DNA of 64,000 nucleotides from Catenuloplanes niger (GCF_031458255.1 NZ_JAVDYC010000001.1:5403001-5467000); one strand, 5' to 3'. Positions 15,919 to 24,925 are shown, counted from the stretch's first letter. The notes: a model not told the origin generated them from the letters alone. Translations and numbers: made by a program.

Positions 15919-18000
15919 TCACATCTCCCAAGCGTCGACCAGGCTGCGGTCGGCGTAGTCCCAGTTCGCCAGCAGCAGTTTCCCGTCCGCGGTGAACGAC
16001 GTCAGCAGCCGGGGCACGAAGCCCTCGGCCTCCGGCGCCGCCGGGGCGGGCACCCGGAACACCTCCAGGCTGCTCTCGATGTCCTGCAGGCTCAGCACGC
16101 CGGAACCGTCCAGATCGGAGGTCACCAGCGCGCGCAGCCTGCCGTCCGGGCTGATGCTCTCGGTGCTGAACGCGTCCGTGGGGCTGCGCATCCGGAAGCC
16201 GGGGTTGCGCTGCTCCCACGTCTCGTCACCGGTGCGTTCCAGCCGCTCGCCGGTCCGCAGGTCCCACAGCGTGGTGACGCCGCGCCGGTAGCGGCCGACC
16301 TGGACCTTGCCGTCCGCCTCCGCGGCCAGCCGCCAGCTCGGCTCGTCGACCAGCACGCGGACCGGGCCGACCGAGTCGCGGAACCGGGTGGAGAGCTTGC
16401 CGGTCTCGACGTCCCAGACCGAGAACGTGCCCTCGGTGTCCCAGGCGATCAGGCTGAGCCGGCCCTCCGGGTCGAAGAAGATCCGGGCGCCCTGCGCGGT
16501 GCCGGCGCCGTAGTCCGGCCGGAACTCGCCGATCAGCTCGCCCGTCGCGATCACGAACGACCGGATGTGCCGGCCGGTGGTGTCGCACTCGACCAGCACC
16601 TGCCGGTCCGGCGTGAGCAGCCAGGAGCCGCTGGTGCGCAGCTGCAGGCGCTGCGTCGGCGGGTCGGCGGCGAGCGCGGCCGCGTCCCGGGTGGCGGCCG
16701 TGACCAGCGTCGTGCCGACCTGGCCGCCGGGCGGCACGGTGTGGCGCAGCAGCGCGCCCGCGTGCGTGGCGGTCAGCTGGTAGACGCGCTCGTCCCCGGT
16801 GCGCACCTCCGCGACCACGGTGCCCTCGCGGAACGCCTCGCCCTCGCCGACGTTCCAGCGCAGCAGCTTGGCGTCGCCGCCGGGGATCTCCCAGGAGATC
16901 GGCTCGATCCGCCAGCTCGGGGCGTCCGCGGCGACGGCGCGGCTCTCCGCGTTCGCCGCCCACTGCGCGGCGCCGCGCACCACGGCCAGCTCCGGCTCGG
17001 GCGCGTGCCGCAGCGTGTGGCCGAGGCTGCCGGCCAGTGCCGGTTCGACCACCGGGAGCCGGGACGCGCCGCCGGTCAGCACCACGGTGGAGATGTCCGC
17101 CAGCGTGGCGCCGACCGCGCCGACCACCGCATGCGCGCTGGCGACCAGCGCCTGCACGGCCGGCTCGGCGAACGCCTCCAGCCAGGCGCGACTCAGCTTG
17201 TACGGCGGGGTCAGCGGCGTCAGGTGGTCCTCGACCTCGAGCGAGTCGCCGAGCTGGTGCTTCAGCCGGCGGACGAAGTCGATCGCCTCGTAGTAGGCCC
17301 GCAGGCCACCGTCGCCGGGCGCGGCGAGCAGCGGCTCCAGCCAGGCCCGGCCCTCGGTGCGCAGGTCCTTGATGAGCAGCGCCTCCAGGTCGTGCCCGGC
17401 GGTCGAGCTCTGCGTGGCCAGCAGCGCGGAGTCGTTGCCGGCGACCCGGACCAGCGAGGCCGTCCAGTTCGCGCCCAGGTCGCAGACCAGGACCAGCGAG
17501 CCGGGCCGCAGGTCCGCGCCGGTGTGCGGGTCGAGCGCGGCGGCGACCGCGTCCGGGATCAGCTCGACGTCGACGAAGCCCGCGGCCTCGCCGATCGCGA
17601 CCATCGCGTCGCGCCGCGGGTCGCCGGGCAGGTAACCGGCCGGGACGGACAGCGTCAGCCGCCAGACCTGCCCGCCGTAGACGCGCTGCGCCTCCCGGCC
17701 GATCTCCGCCAGGTAGGCCGCGACCGCCTCGTTGCCGGTCACCTCGCGGTCGTCCAGGCGCATCGCGGCCTGCGCGTCGACCGCGCGGCGCGGACCGTCG
17801 ATGTACCGCCGGGGCACGGACCGCTTGCGGCGCTCCGCGGCGGTGCCGACGACGAAACCGTTGTCGTCGACGCAGACGGCGGACGGCCAGACGAGGGCGC
17901 CGGTCAGCGGCTCCTTGAGCAATGTCGTCTGGTCACCGACAATCAGCGCCGCCGATGTGCCGGACGTCCCGACATCGACCGCCAGGATTGGTTCGGTCAT
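15919..18000 (-). CDS. Hsp70-like ATPase fused to barrel-sandwich and beta-propeller-like region
   Basis: A 693-residue paralogue of the downstream gene. The N-terminal 350 residues carry VDVGTSGTSAALI, LSVPAGYLPGD, CDLGANWTASLV (a degenerate phosphate 2 motif) and LTGGASRLP. A lipoyl-like stretch follows (about 360-435: LLRWNVGEGEAFREGTVVAE, then THAGALLRHTVPPGG). The last 240 residues contain WD-type repeats such as FSVWDVETGKL and TTLWDLRTGERL, so a beta-propeller is likely. ATG 18000 follows GTAGGGGTGGGG. Loss of the second glycine-rich loop suggests weaker ATPase activity than its partner. No signal peptide is visible. Confidence 0.8.
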   Translation of the reverse strand: MTEPILAVDVGTSGTSAALIVGDQTTLLKEPLTGALVWPSAVCVDDNGFVVGTAAERRKRSVPRRYIDGPRRAVDAQAAMRLDDREVTGNEAVAAYLAEIGREAQRVYGGQVWRLTLSVPAGYLPGDPRRDAMVAIGEAAGFVDVELIPDAVAAALDPHTGADLRPGSLVLVCDLGANWTASLVRVAGNDSALLATQSSTAGHDLEALLIKDLRTEGRAWLEPLLAAPGDGGLRAYYEAIDFVRRLKHQLGDSLEVEDHLTPLTPPYKLSRAWLEAFAEPAVQALVASAHAVVGAVGATLADISTVVLTGGASRLPVVEPALAGSLGHTLRHAPEPELAVVRGAAQWAANAESRAVAADAPSWRIEPISWEIPGGDAKLLRWNVGEGEAFREGTVVAEVRTGDERVYQLTATHAGALLRHTVPPGGQVGTTLVTAATRDAAALAADPPTQRLQLRTSGSWLLTPDRQVLVECDTTGRHIRSFVIATGELIGEFRPDYGAGTAQGARIFFDPEGRLSLIAWDTEGTFSVWDVETGKLSTRFRDSVGPVRVLVDEPSWRLAAEADGKVQVGRYRRGVTTLWDLRTGERLERTGDETWEQRNPGFRMRSPTDAFSTESISPDGRLRALVTSDLDGSGVLSLQDIESSLEVFRVPAPAAPEAEGFVPRLLTSFTADGKLLLANWDYADRSLVDAWEM

Positions 18001-18154
18001 CCCCACCCCTACGTCCTTGCCACAGCGCTCCCGAGCCACAGCACCGAGGAAGTCAGCACTACGGAAGTACCGGCACAGTTTCCTGGAGCACTACCGGTCC
18101 CGTCCAGCCGGGTTGCGTTGCGAATGCGAACCAGTAGCCCGGATTTCCGGCTCG

Positions 18155-18757
18155 TCAGTCGAGAAGTTCGAGGATTTCGACCAGATTTGTAACTGTTACG
18201 TCGCCGGTGATTCCCGCCACGCCGACCACCCGCATGCCGGCGGCGCGCCCCGCGGCCACCCCCGCGGGCGCGTCCTCCACGACCAGGCAACGCTCCGGCG
18301 GTACGCCGAGCCGGCGCGCCGCCAGCAGGTAGCCCTCCGGGTCCGGCTTCGGCGCGCTGATGTCGTCCGTGCTGACCAGCAGCGGCGGGTCGATGCCGAC
18401 CGCACCGGTCCGGGCCCGGGCCAGCCGCTCGTCCGCGCTGGTCACCACGGCCCACGGCACGCCGCGGGCGGCGACGCCCTCGATCAGGTCGAGCGCGCCG
18501 TCGATCGCGACCACGTCGTCCAGGTCGTCGTACTCCCAGGCCAGTTGCCGCGCCGCCGCCTGCCGGATCCGCTCGGCGCCGAGCCACGGTGCCACCGACT
18601 CCAGCGTGCTCCACGCGGGCCGGCCCGCGTGCACGGCCAGGATGTCGTCGAGCGGCAGGTCGTACTCCTCGGCGATCCGGGTCCAGCTACGGATGATCGC
18701 CCCGTGCGAGTCGATCAGCGTCCCGTCCATGTCGAAGAGCACCGCACCGATCTTCAT
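18155..18757 (-). CDS. HAD superfamily phosphatase (beta-phosphoglucomutase-like)
   Basis: A 200-residue HAD-IA hydrolase. Motif I is FDMDGT (residues 8-13), motif II the threonine in WAVVTSADE, motif III the lysine in SAPKPDPEGY, and motif IV VVEDAPAGVAAG. The cap region between about 15 and 80 fits the CbbY/phosphoglycolate-phosphatase group, which dephosphorylates or isomerises small phosphorylated metabolites. ATG 18757 is divergent from the sigma-factor gene starting at 18845. No neighbour indicates the substrate. Confidence 0.9.
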   Translation of the reverse strand: MKIGAVLFDMDGTLIDSHGAIIRSWTRIAEEYDLPLDDILAVHAGRPAWSTLESVAPWLGAERIRQAAARQLAWEYDDLDDVVAIDGALDLIEGVAARGVPWAVVTSADERLARARTGAVGIDPPLLVSTDDISAPKPDPEGYLLAARRLGVPPERCLVVEDAPAGVAAGRAAGMRVVGVAGITGDVTVTNLVEILELLD

Positions 18758-18844
18758 GCCGCACAGCCTCGCACCCATCCGCGCGGCGGGGCGCACCGAA
18801 CGCCCTACTGTGATCGAGCGCGCAGAGAAGGCAAGCTGAGCCGT

Positions 18845-19447
18845 ATGACCGACCATCTGTCCGCGGTGCCACCGGCGCCGCAGCACGCTGCCGGGCAGGC
18901 CGAGCCCGACCGGCTGCTGCGCGCGGTGGCGCGCGGCGACGAGTCCGCGTTCGCCCGCCTCTACGAGCTGGTGTCGCCGCGCGTCTACGGCCTGATCCGG
19001 CGCGTGCTGCGCGATCCGGCCCAGGCCGAGGAGGTCGCGCAGGAGGCGCTGGTCGAGGTGTGGCGCACGGCCGGCCGGTTCGACCCGGCCCGCGGCTCCG
19101 CCACCGCGTGGGTCTTCACGATCGCGCACCGGCGGGCGGTCGACCGGGTCCGCTCCGAGCAGGCCGGCACCGAACGCGTCCGCCGGGTCGCCGCCGCCGA
19201 GGCGGACGTCCCGTACGACGAGGTGGTCGAGGAGGTCACCAGCCGGCTGGAGCAGCAGCAGGTGCGCCGCTGCCTGGGCAGCCTCACCGACCTGCAGCGC
19301 GAGGCGGTCACGCTCGCGTACTACGGCGGGCACAGTTATCCGGAGGTGGCCCGGCTGCTCGACGCCGGGCTGCCCACCATCAAGAGCCGCATGCGCGACG
19401 GCCTGATCCGGCTGCGCGACTGCCTCGGTGTGGAGGTGGCGCGATGA
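18845..19447 (+). CDS. sigK: ECF RNA polymerase sigma factor, SigK type
   Basis: A 200-residue extracytoplasmic-function sigma factor. Region 2 includes FARLYELVSPRVYGLIRRVL and the DPAQAEEVAQEALVEVW motif that binds the -10 element. Region 4 includes LTDLQREAVTLAYYGGHSY and GLPTIKSRMRDGLIRL for -35 recognition. It is followed with an ATGA overlap by an RskA-like anti-sigma factor, the standard SigK/RskA arrangement of actinomycetes. The gene symbol rests on this arrangement and on sequence resemblance. Its regulon is unknown. Confidence 0.9.
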   Translation: MTDHLSAVPPAPQHAAGQAEPDRLLRAVARGDESAFARLYELVSPRVYGLIRRVLRDPAQAEEVAQEALVEVWRTAGRFDPARGSATAWVFTIAHRRAVDRVRSEQAGTERVRRVAAAEADVPYDEVVEEVTSRLEQQQVRRCLGSLTDLQREAVTLAYYGGHSYPEVARLLDAGLPTIKSRMRDGLIRLRDCLGVEVAR

Positions 19448-20187
19448 CCATGGACATTCACGCGTTGGTCGGCGCGTACGTGCTGGACGCGGTGGACGAC
19501 ATCGAGCGCGCCGCGTTCGACCGGCACCTCGGCACCTGCCGGGCGTGCGCGGCCGAGGTGGACGAGCTGCGCGAGGCCACGGCCCGGCTGGCGGACGCGA
19601 CCTGGTCGGTGCCGCCGCCCCGGCTGCGCCACGAGGTGATGGCGCGGGTCGCGGTCACCCGGCAGGTGACGCCGGTGCGCCGGGCCGCCGCGCGTGCGCC
19701 GGGCCGGCCGGCCTGGGGACGGCGGGTGCTCGCGGCGGCCGCGGCGGTGGCGCTGGCGGCCGGGACCGGTGCGGCCGTCTTCGCCTACCAGGACCAGCGG
19801 GTCCGCGAGCAGGCCGGGATCGCGGCGGCGGCCCGGGCCCAGGCGGCGCGCATCGAGGCGGTGCTGGCCGCGCCGGACGCGCGGTTGCGGACCGCGGAGG
19901 TGACCGGTGGCGGCCAGGTGACGGTCGTGGTGTCGAGGTCCCGGGACGAGGGCGTGGTGCTGCTGGCCGACGGCGCGCCGCCGGCGCCCGGGCAGGCGTA
20001 CCAGATGTGGCTGATCGACGGTGCGTACCCGGCACCGGCCGACGTGATGCCGGCGGGCTCCGGCTCGGGTACGGGATTCGTCTCCTCGGTGCGGGACACG
20101 GACGTGATCGCGCTGACGATCGAGCCGGCGGCCGGATCACAGGAGCCGACCTCGCCGGTCCGGGCGCGGGTGTCGCTGGACTTCTGA
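19444..20187 (+). CDS. rskA: RskA-like transmembrane anti-sigma factor
   Basis: A 247-residue single-pass membrane protein. The N-terminal domain has the zinc-binding anti-sigma motif HxxxCxxC (H28, C32, C35), a transmembrane helix lies at about residues 95-118 (RVLAAAAAVALAAGTGAAV), and the extracytoplasmic part matches the RskA C-terminal domain (GQAYQMWLIDGAYPAPADVM). It should hold SigK inactive until regulated proteolysis. Its ATG overlaps the sigma stop as ATGA. It ends 3 bp before the convergent response-regulator gene. Confidence 0.9.
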   Translation: MTMDIHALVGAYVLDAVDDIERAAFDRHLGTCRACAAEVDELREATARLADATWSVPPPRLRHEVMARVAVTRQVTPVRRAAARAPGRPAWGRRVLAAAAAVALAAGTGAAVFAYQDQRVREQAGIAAAARAQAARIEAVLAAPDARLRTAEVTGGGQVTVVVSRSRDEGVVLLADGAPPAPGQAYQMWLIDGAYPAPADVMPAGSGSGTGFVSSVRDTDVIALTIEPAAGSQEPTSPVRARVSLDF

Positions 20188-20190
20188 GGC

Positions 20191-20865
20191 TCAGTCCGCG
20201 GTCGGGTGGATCAGGCCGGTCTCGTACGCGTAGATCACCACCTGCACCCGGTCGCGGAGCCCGAGCTTGGTCAGGATCCGCCCGACGTGCGTCTTCACGG
20301 TCGCCTCGGAGACGTTGAAGTGCGCGGCGATCTCCGCGTTGGAGCCGCCGCGGGCGATCTCCGTCATCACCTCCCGCTCCCGGTCGGTCAGCCGGGCCAG
20401 CCGGGCGTCCGGCGTGGCCGGCCGCCCGGAACCGGGGTCGGGGAGGTGGGCGGCGAACGCGTCGATCAGCCGCCGGGTCACGCTGGGCGAGATGATCGCG
20501 TCGCCGGCCGCCACCGCCCGGATGCCGGTCAGCAGGTCGGCCGGCGGCACGTCCTTGAGCAGGAAACCGCTGGCCCCGGCGCGGAGCGCGGAGAACGCGT
20601 ACTCGTCCAGGTTGAACGTGGTCAGCACCAGCACCCGGGTGGGCAGGCCGGACGCGGCGATCCGGCGGGTCGCCTCGATGCCGTCCAGGATCGGCATGCG
20701 CACGTCCATCAGCACCACGTCCGGCACGATCCGGTGGGCCAGGTCGACACCGGCCGCGCCGTCCCCGGCCTCGCCGACCACCTCCAGGTCGGGCTCGGAC
20801 TCCAGCACCATCCGGTAGCCGAGGCGCAGCAGCGGCTGGTCGTCGACGAGCGCGACGCGGATCAT
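20191..20865 (-). CDS. NarL/FixJ family response regulator
   Basis: A 224-residue response regulator. The receiver domain has VDDQ at the N-terminus and the phospho-acceptor D54 in VVLMDVRMPI, with lysine in FLLKDVPP. The C-terminal LuxR-type helix-turn-helix reads LTDREREVMTEIARGGSNAE and SEATVKTHVGRILTKL. ATG 20865 overlaps the stop of the kinase gene as ATGA, so the pair is translated together. This arrangement commonly controls a neighbouring ABC exporter. A broken ABC ATPase gene lies just upstream of the kinase. Confidence 0.92.
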   Translation of the reverse strand: MIRVALVDDQPLLRLGYRMVLESEPDLEVVGEAGDGAAGVDLAHRIVPDVVLMDVRMPILDGIEATRRIAASGLPTRVLVLTTFNLDEYAFSALRAGASGFLLKDVPPADLLTGIRAVAAGDAIISPSVTRRLIDAFAAHLPDPGSGRPATPDARLARLTDREREVMTEIARGGSNAEIAAHFNVSEATVKTHVGRILTKLGLRDRVQVVIYAYETGLIHPTAD

Positions 20866-22061
20866 GCGACCCCGCCGAACGTGAGCCGGGCGTGGACCCG
20901 CCAGCCGCCCTCCGGGAGCGGGCCGGACTCGACCGTGCCGTCGTAGGAACCGACCCGCTCGGCCATCCCGGCCAGGCCGTGCCCGCCGGTGCCGGGGGAG
21001 GTCCGGGCGGGTGCGCGTCCGTCGTCGGTCACCGATAGCTCCATCCCGTGCGGCTCGTAGTGCAGGTCGACCCGGGCGGTGGTGCCGGGTCCCGCGTGCT
21101 TGAGCGTATTCGTCAGTGCCTCCTGGACCAGCCGGTACGCCGTCAGTCCGGCACCGGGGCCCCAGGCCGCGACCGGCCGGCCGCGCTGCGCGACGGTCAC
21201 GGTCAGGCCCGCGGCGCGCACCTGGGTGATCAGCCCGTCGATGTCCGCGAAACCGGGTTGCGGCGCTCTGACCCGCGGTGCCGGGGCCGGCGAGTCCTCG
21301 CGGAGCAGGCCGAGCAGCCGGCGCATCTCGCCGAGCGCCTGCCGGCCGGTCGCGGAGACCGTGTGCATGGTGTCCGCGGCCAGCTCCGGCGAGCGGGCGA
21401 CGGTGAGCGCGGCGCCGTCGGCCAGCGCGACCATCACCGTGAGGTTGTGCGCCACGATGTCGTGCATCTCCCGGGCGATCCGGGCGCGCTCGGCCGCGAC
21501 CGCGAGCTGGGCCTGCTGGTCGCTCTCCCGTTCCAGCCGGCGGGCGCGCTCCTCCAGCTCGGCCAGGTAGACGCGGCGGGTCTGCCGGACCACGCCGAGC
21601 GACGCGGCCGCGGCCAGCAGCGCGGACGCGGACAGCAGCGCGCCGGAGTACTCGGCCCAGCTCCGGCCGGACGCCAGCATGAGCGCGCAGGCCAGCTCGC
21701 CGCCCGCGACCGCGGCCCAGAGGTGCCGGCGGTCCGGTTCGTACACCGCGACCGCGTAGGTCGCCACCAGCAGCACGGCGAACACGAACGGCTGCCGCGG
21801 CTCGTACCGCAAGGCGTGCAGGTCGCAGACCACGGCGAGGGCGAGCGTGGCCCAGAACGCCGGCACCGGGCGGGCCCGCCGCCAGATCAGCGGCACGTGC
21901 AGCGCGACGACCAGCGCCAGGCCGGCCGGGCCGGGCGCGCGCTGGGAGAACTGCACGGTGAGCAGCAGCGCGGCCAGGCCGGCGTCGACCAGCGCGCGGT
22001 GCCGGGCGGCGAACCGCCGGCACCGGACCACCACGCCGAGCGTCCGGAGATCAGTCCGCAT
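20862..22061 (-). CDS. NarL-type sensor histidine kinase
   Basis: A 399-residue membrane kinase. The N-terminal 150 residues contain several hydrophobic segments (for example DAGLAALLLTVQF and FVFAVLLVATYAVAV). The HisKA_3 dimerisation region carries the phospho-histidine in REMHDIVAHNLTVM, and the ATP-binding region has LVQEALTNTLKHA and VTDDGRAP. ATG 22061 lies inside the last 11 bp of the ABC ATPase relic. It phosphorylates the regulator encoded downstream. The signal is unknown, and the missing ABC transporter suggests the pair may have lost its original target. Confidence 0.9.
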   Translation of the reverse strand: MRTDLRTLGVVVRCRRFAARHRALVDAGLAALLLTVQFSQRAPGPAGLALVVALHVPLIWRRARPVPAFWATLALAVVCDLHALRYEPRQPFVFAVLLVATYAVAVYEPDRRHLWAAVAGGELACALMLASGRSWAEYSGALLSASALLAAAASLGVVRQTRRVYLAELEERARRLERESDQQAQLAVAAERARIAREMHDIVAHNLTVMVALADGAALTVARSPELAADTMHTVSATGRQALGEMRRLLGLLREDSPAPAPRVRAPQPGFADIDGLITQVRAAGLTVTVAQRGRPVAAWGPGAGLTAYRLVQEALTNTLKHAGPGTTARVDLHYEPHGMELSVTDDGRAPARTSPGTGGHGLAGMAERVGSYDGTVESGPLPEGGWRVHARLTFGGVA

Positions 22062-22257
22062 GGTGCGAGGTGCGCAGCTCGTGGATCGGCGCACCCCACT
22101 CGACGGCCAGGTCACCCACCTGCGCCGCGGTCAGCCCGGTGACCCGCAGCAGCCCGTGCCCGGCGACCGTGACGTGGCCGCCGCCGGCCGCGAGCGCGCC
22201 GCGCAGTTCGCCCGCGTGCGGCGAGCGCACCCAGACGACCTCCCTGGTCATGGTCAT
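22051..22257 (-). pseudogene. Relic of an ABC transporter ATPase (C-terminal fragment)
   Basis: A 68-residue frame whose tract VVWVRSPHAGELRGALAAGG, then LLRVTGLTAAQVGDLA and PIHEL, resembles the C-terminal region found after the ATPase core in BcrA/DrrA-type ABC-2 exporters. The Walker and signature motifs are absent, and the expected ending (a segment like TPxxASLEEAFMELT) is replaced by seven unrelated residues. There is no good ribosome site before ATG 22257. I read it as the remains of an ABC ATPase whose N-terminus and permease were deleted. It overlaps the kinase start by 11 bp. A small expressed protein cannot be excluded. Confidence 0.6.
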
Positions 22258-22517
22258 AGCAGGACGGTACGGAAACGGGCGGCGCGGCCGCGACAGCCCG
22301 CAGGCTGATTCCGTGGCCGACGGGCCGTCAACCGATGGTGGCGCGGCCCTCCTCCCGAGGGATGACGAGCTTGATGCGCAATTCGGACTGTTACTGCGCG
22401 GATCGGATCGACTGCGGGGCGCACTTGCGCATAGATTCGGCACCGGCCGTCCATCGCCCTCAGTGGAGCGGCCGGTGACGGAACGAGAAGAGACGAGCGG
22501 AAGCGGAGGCGTCCGGC

Positions 22518-22853
22518 GTGGCTCAGCCATCCGACATCGAAGGCGACGCCGCGCGGGCGCTCGAGGCGCTCCGCCGTGCCGCGCACTTCCTCGCCCACTA
22601 CGAGGCCGCGCAGGCGGCGCTGTCACCGGGTGCCCCGCCGGCCCGGTCGCCGCTGACCGCGCTGGTCGAGGAGGGGGTGGACGCCGCCGACCGGGTGCTC
22701 ACCCACCTGCGCGCGGGGTCCCGGGGCGAGTGGTCGGTGATCTCCGGCGGGACCGCGCCCTGGTCCGTGCTGACCGAACGCGGCCCCGCCGCCCCGGCGC
22801 GCGCCCCGGTCGTGCCCCGGCCGGCCGCCGGCCAGGGCGACCCAGGCGAATGA
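22518..22853 (+). CDS. Small hypothetical protein
   Basis: A 111-residue protein from GTG 22518, preceded by GGAGG. The N-terminal 75 residues look helical (ARALEALRRAAHFLAHYEAA, then LVEEGVDAADRVLTHL), and the C-terminal 25 are Pro/Ala-rich. Third codon positions are strongly G/C, in keeping with a real gene. I do not recognise a family, and neither neighbour suggests a function. It converges on the AraC gene, 12 bp away. Confidence 0.6.
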   Translation: MAQPSDIEGDAARALEALRRAAHFLAHYEAAQAALSPGAPPARSPLTALVEEGVDAADRVLTHLRAGSRGEWSVISGGTAPWSVLTERGPAAPARAPVVPRPAAGQGDPGE

Positions 22854-22865
22854 CCCGGCCGGCGG

Positions 22866-23885
22866 TCACGGCTCGCGCAGCGTCTCCGAGGGCAGCAGGC
22901 CGAAACGGCGGCGGTACGCGGCCGCGAACCGCCCGAGGTGGACGAACCCCCAGCGGTGCGCCACCTCGGAGACCGTGATCGCCCCGGGTGCGCTGGTGGA
23001 CAGCTCCACGTGCGCGCGCCCCAGCCGTACCTCCTGGAGGTAGACCATCGGGGTGACGCCCACGTGCCGGCGGAACCCGTCCTGCAGCGAGCGCGCGCTG
23101 ATGCCGGCCACCCGGGCCAGTGAGGCCGTGGTGAACGGCCGGGCCGGGTCCGCCTCGATCGCGTCGATCGCCCGCTTGACCGAGCGCGGCCGGCTCGGCG
23201 CCGCCGGTTCGTTCAGCTCGTCGCTGTACTGGTGGTGCACCGCGAGCAGCAGGCCGCCGAGCATCGAGGCCCACAGCCGCTCCGCGATCATCGGGCGGTA
23301 GATCATGCCGTCCGCCGCGCACAGCTCCGCGTGCACCAGCCCGGCGAGCGCGCCCCAGCTGCGGCCCATGCCGCGGGTCAGGTCGAACCGGCGGGACAGC
23401 CGCAGCGGCCCGCGGACCGGGTGCCCGAGCAGCGCCTCCAGTTCCGCCTCCAGCGCGCCGGGCGCGAGCGCGACGGTGACCGGACGGGTGTCCGGACGCC
23501 ACCACGCGCGCGCCGGTGAGCCGGGCCGGCAGACCGCACCCTCCAGCGTGGTCGCGGTGGTGACGATGCCGCGCTGCTCGGTGAACAGCCGTCCGGCCGG
23601 GGCCAGGCCGATGTTGTAGTCGTCCAGGTCCGGCGCGATCACCTGGATCGCCTCGTCCGCCTCCCAGTCGGACATGATCACCGGCCCGAAGCGCAGGACC
23701 CGCAGGCGGCACCGCGCCGGGGCGCCACCGATCCCGGTGACCCAGCGCGGCGCCGAGAAGACCTCGTCGGCGAGCTGCTGGACCTCCGCGGTGGTCCCGC
23801 TCCGGGTGGCGAACATCGGGCTGGGATCCCGGACGGCGGTGCCGGCCGTCGGGAGAAAATGATCTCCCAAGGTGTCGGCTCGCAT
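22866..23885 (-). CDS. AraC family transcriptional regulator
   Basis: A 339-residue regulator. The C-terminal 110 residues carry the double helix-turn-helix: FTTASLARVAGISARSLQDG, then RLGRAHVELS and VSEVAHRWGFVHLGRFAAAY, ending in RRRFGLLPSETLRE. The N-terminal 200 residues resemble the AraC-binding-like domain of EutR/CatR-type activators. ATG 23885 is the most upstream start that keeps clear of the intergenic region. No divergent catabolic gene is adjacent, so the target is unclear. Confidence 0.88.
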   Translation of the reverse strand: MRADTLGDHFLPTAGTAVRDPSPMFATRSGTTAEVQQLADEVFSAPRWVTGIGGAPARCRLRVLRFGPVIMSDWEADEAIQVIAPDLDDYNIGLAPAGRLFTEQRGIVTTATTLEGAVCRPGSPARAWWRPDTRPVTVALAPGALEAELEALLGHPVRGPLRLSRRFDLTRGMGRSWGALAGLVHAELCAADGMIYRPMIAERLWASMLGGLLLAVHHQYSDELNEPAAPSRPRSVKRAIDAIEADPARPFTTASLARVAGISARSLQDGFRRHVGVTPMVYLQEVRLGRAHVELSTSAPGAITVSEVAHRWGFVHLGRFAAAYRRRFGLLPSETLREP

Positions 23886-23941
23886 ACACCGAGTATTCGT
23901 ACTGCGGCGTCTGACGTGCAACTTGCTCGTCCGATAGGTGA

Positions 23942-23984
23942 CCCCGGAGGCGGGGGCGTGACGCGTGGTCTCCCACCTCCGGGG
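23942..23984 (-). terminator. Terminator of the Tad pilus operon
   Basis: CCCCGGAGG (23942-23950) pairs perfectly with CCTCCGGGG (23976-23984). Three further G-C pairs follow after one mismatch, giving a strong stem-loop 15 bp downstream of the last tad gene. Position and strength suggest transcription termination on the minus strand. Confidence 0.6.
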
Positions 23985-23998
23985 CCTGGCCGCGAGGA

Positions 23999-24925
23999 TC
24001 AGAAGGAGTTCAGGACGGAGAGGATGCCCGGCCCGAGCACCACCACGAACATCGCCGGGAAGATGCAGAACAGCACCGGGAAGAGAATCTTCACGGGCAC
24101 CTTCTGCGCCTGCTCCTCCGCGCGCTGCCGGCTCTTCGTGCGCATCTCGCCGGCCTGCTCGCGCAGCACCGACGCGATCGGCACGCCCAGCTCGCCGGAG
24201 TGGATGATCGCGGAGACGAAGCCCTTCAGCTCCGGCACCGTGGTCCGGGCGGCCATCGCGCGCAGCGCCTCGGTGCGGGACTTGCCGATCTGCATCTCCT
24301 GCAGCACCCGGAACAGCTCACGCACCATCGGACCCTTGCCGTGCCGGGCCACCTGGGCCAGCGCCGCGTCGAAGCCGAGACCGGCCTCGACGCTGATCAC
24401 CAGCGTGTCCAGCACGTCCGGCAGGCTGCGGGTCAGCTCCTGCTGGCGGGCGGTGGCCCGGTTGCGGACGATCACGTCGCAGGCGTAGAACCCGGCGATC
24501 GCGCCGCCCAGCGCGCCGAGCAGCGCACCCTGCGCGCCGTCCAGCAGGGCACCCACGACCAGCCAGGTCAGCAGGCCGCTGACCAGGCCGATGCCCTTGC
24601 CGCGGAGCACCTGGTCGACGGTCATGTTCGCCGGGTTGCCGGCGAAGTCCAGCTGACGCTCCAGCCGCTGCACGCCGGTGCCGGGCGTCAGCACGCGGCC
24701 GAGGTGCTCCAGCCGGTCGCCGAGCGCGCGCAGCCAGGCCGGGACCGCGGAGCGGCGGGCGCCCGGCTCCACCCGGTGCGTGCCGGCCCGGGCACGCGCC
24801 CGGTCGAACGCGTGCAGCGAGCGGACCAGGTTGCCGCCCGCGGTCTCCCGGGCGGGCACCGCGACCAGCGCGAGGACGACCGCGCTCCCGGCGAGCGCGC
24901 ACAGACCGGCGACGAGCAGCAACAT
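23999..24925 (-). CDS. tadC: TadC-like type II/IV secretion F-domain membrane protein
   Basis: A 308-residue inner-membrane platform protein of the Tad/Flp pilus. It has an N-terminal membrane segment, a central pair of segments (around residues 125-165) and a C-terminal one ending in PAMFVVVLGPGILSVLNSF. The T2SSF domain shows SLPDVLDTLVISVEAGLGFD and the LQEMQIGKSRTEALRAMAAR region. Its start overlaps the tadB stop as TGATG (1 bp). It is last in the operon. With TadB it should form the platform on which the TadA ATPase acts. Confidence 0.88.
   Translation of the reverse strand: MLLLVAGLCALAGSAVVLALVAVPARETAGGNLVRSLHAFDRARARAGTHRVEPGARRSAVPAWLRALGDRLEHLGRVLTPGTGVQRLERQLDFAGNPANMTVDQVLRGKGIGLVSGLLTWLVVGALLDGAQGALLGALGGAIAGFYACDVIVRNRATARQQELTRSLPDVLDTLVISVEAGLGFDAALAQVARHGKGPMVRELFRVLQEMQIGKSRTEALRAMAARTTVPELKGFVSAIIHSGELGVPIASVLREQAGEMRTKSRQRAEEQAQKVPVKILFPVLFCIFPAMFVVVLGPGILSVLNSF

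Noticed and set aside
22313-22517. Small plus-strand frame starting GTG 22313
   Set aside because: It has mixed third-position usage, no ribosome site and continues out of frame through the next gene.
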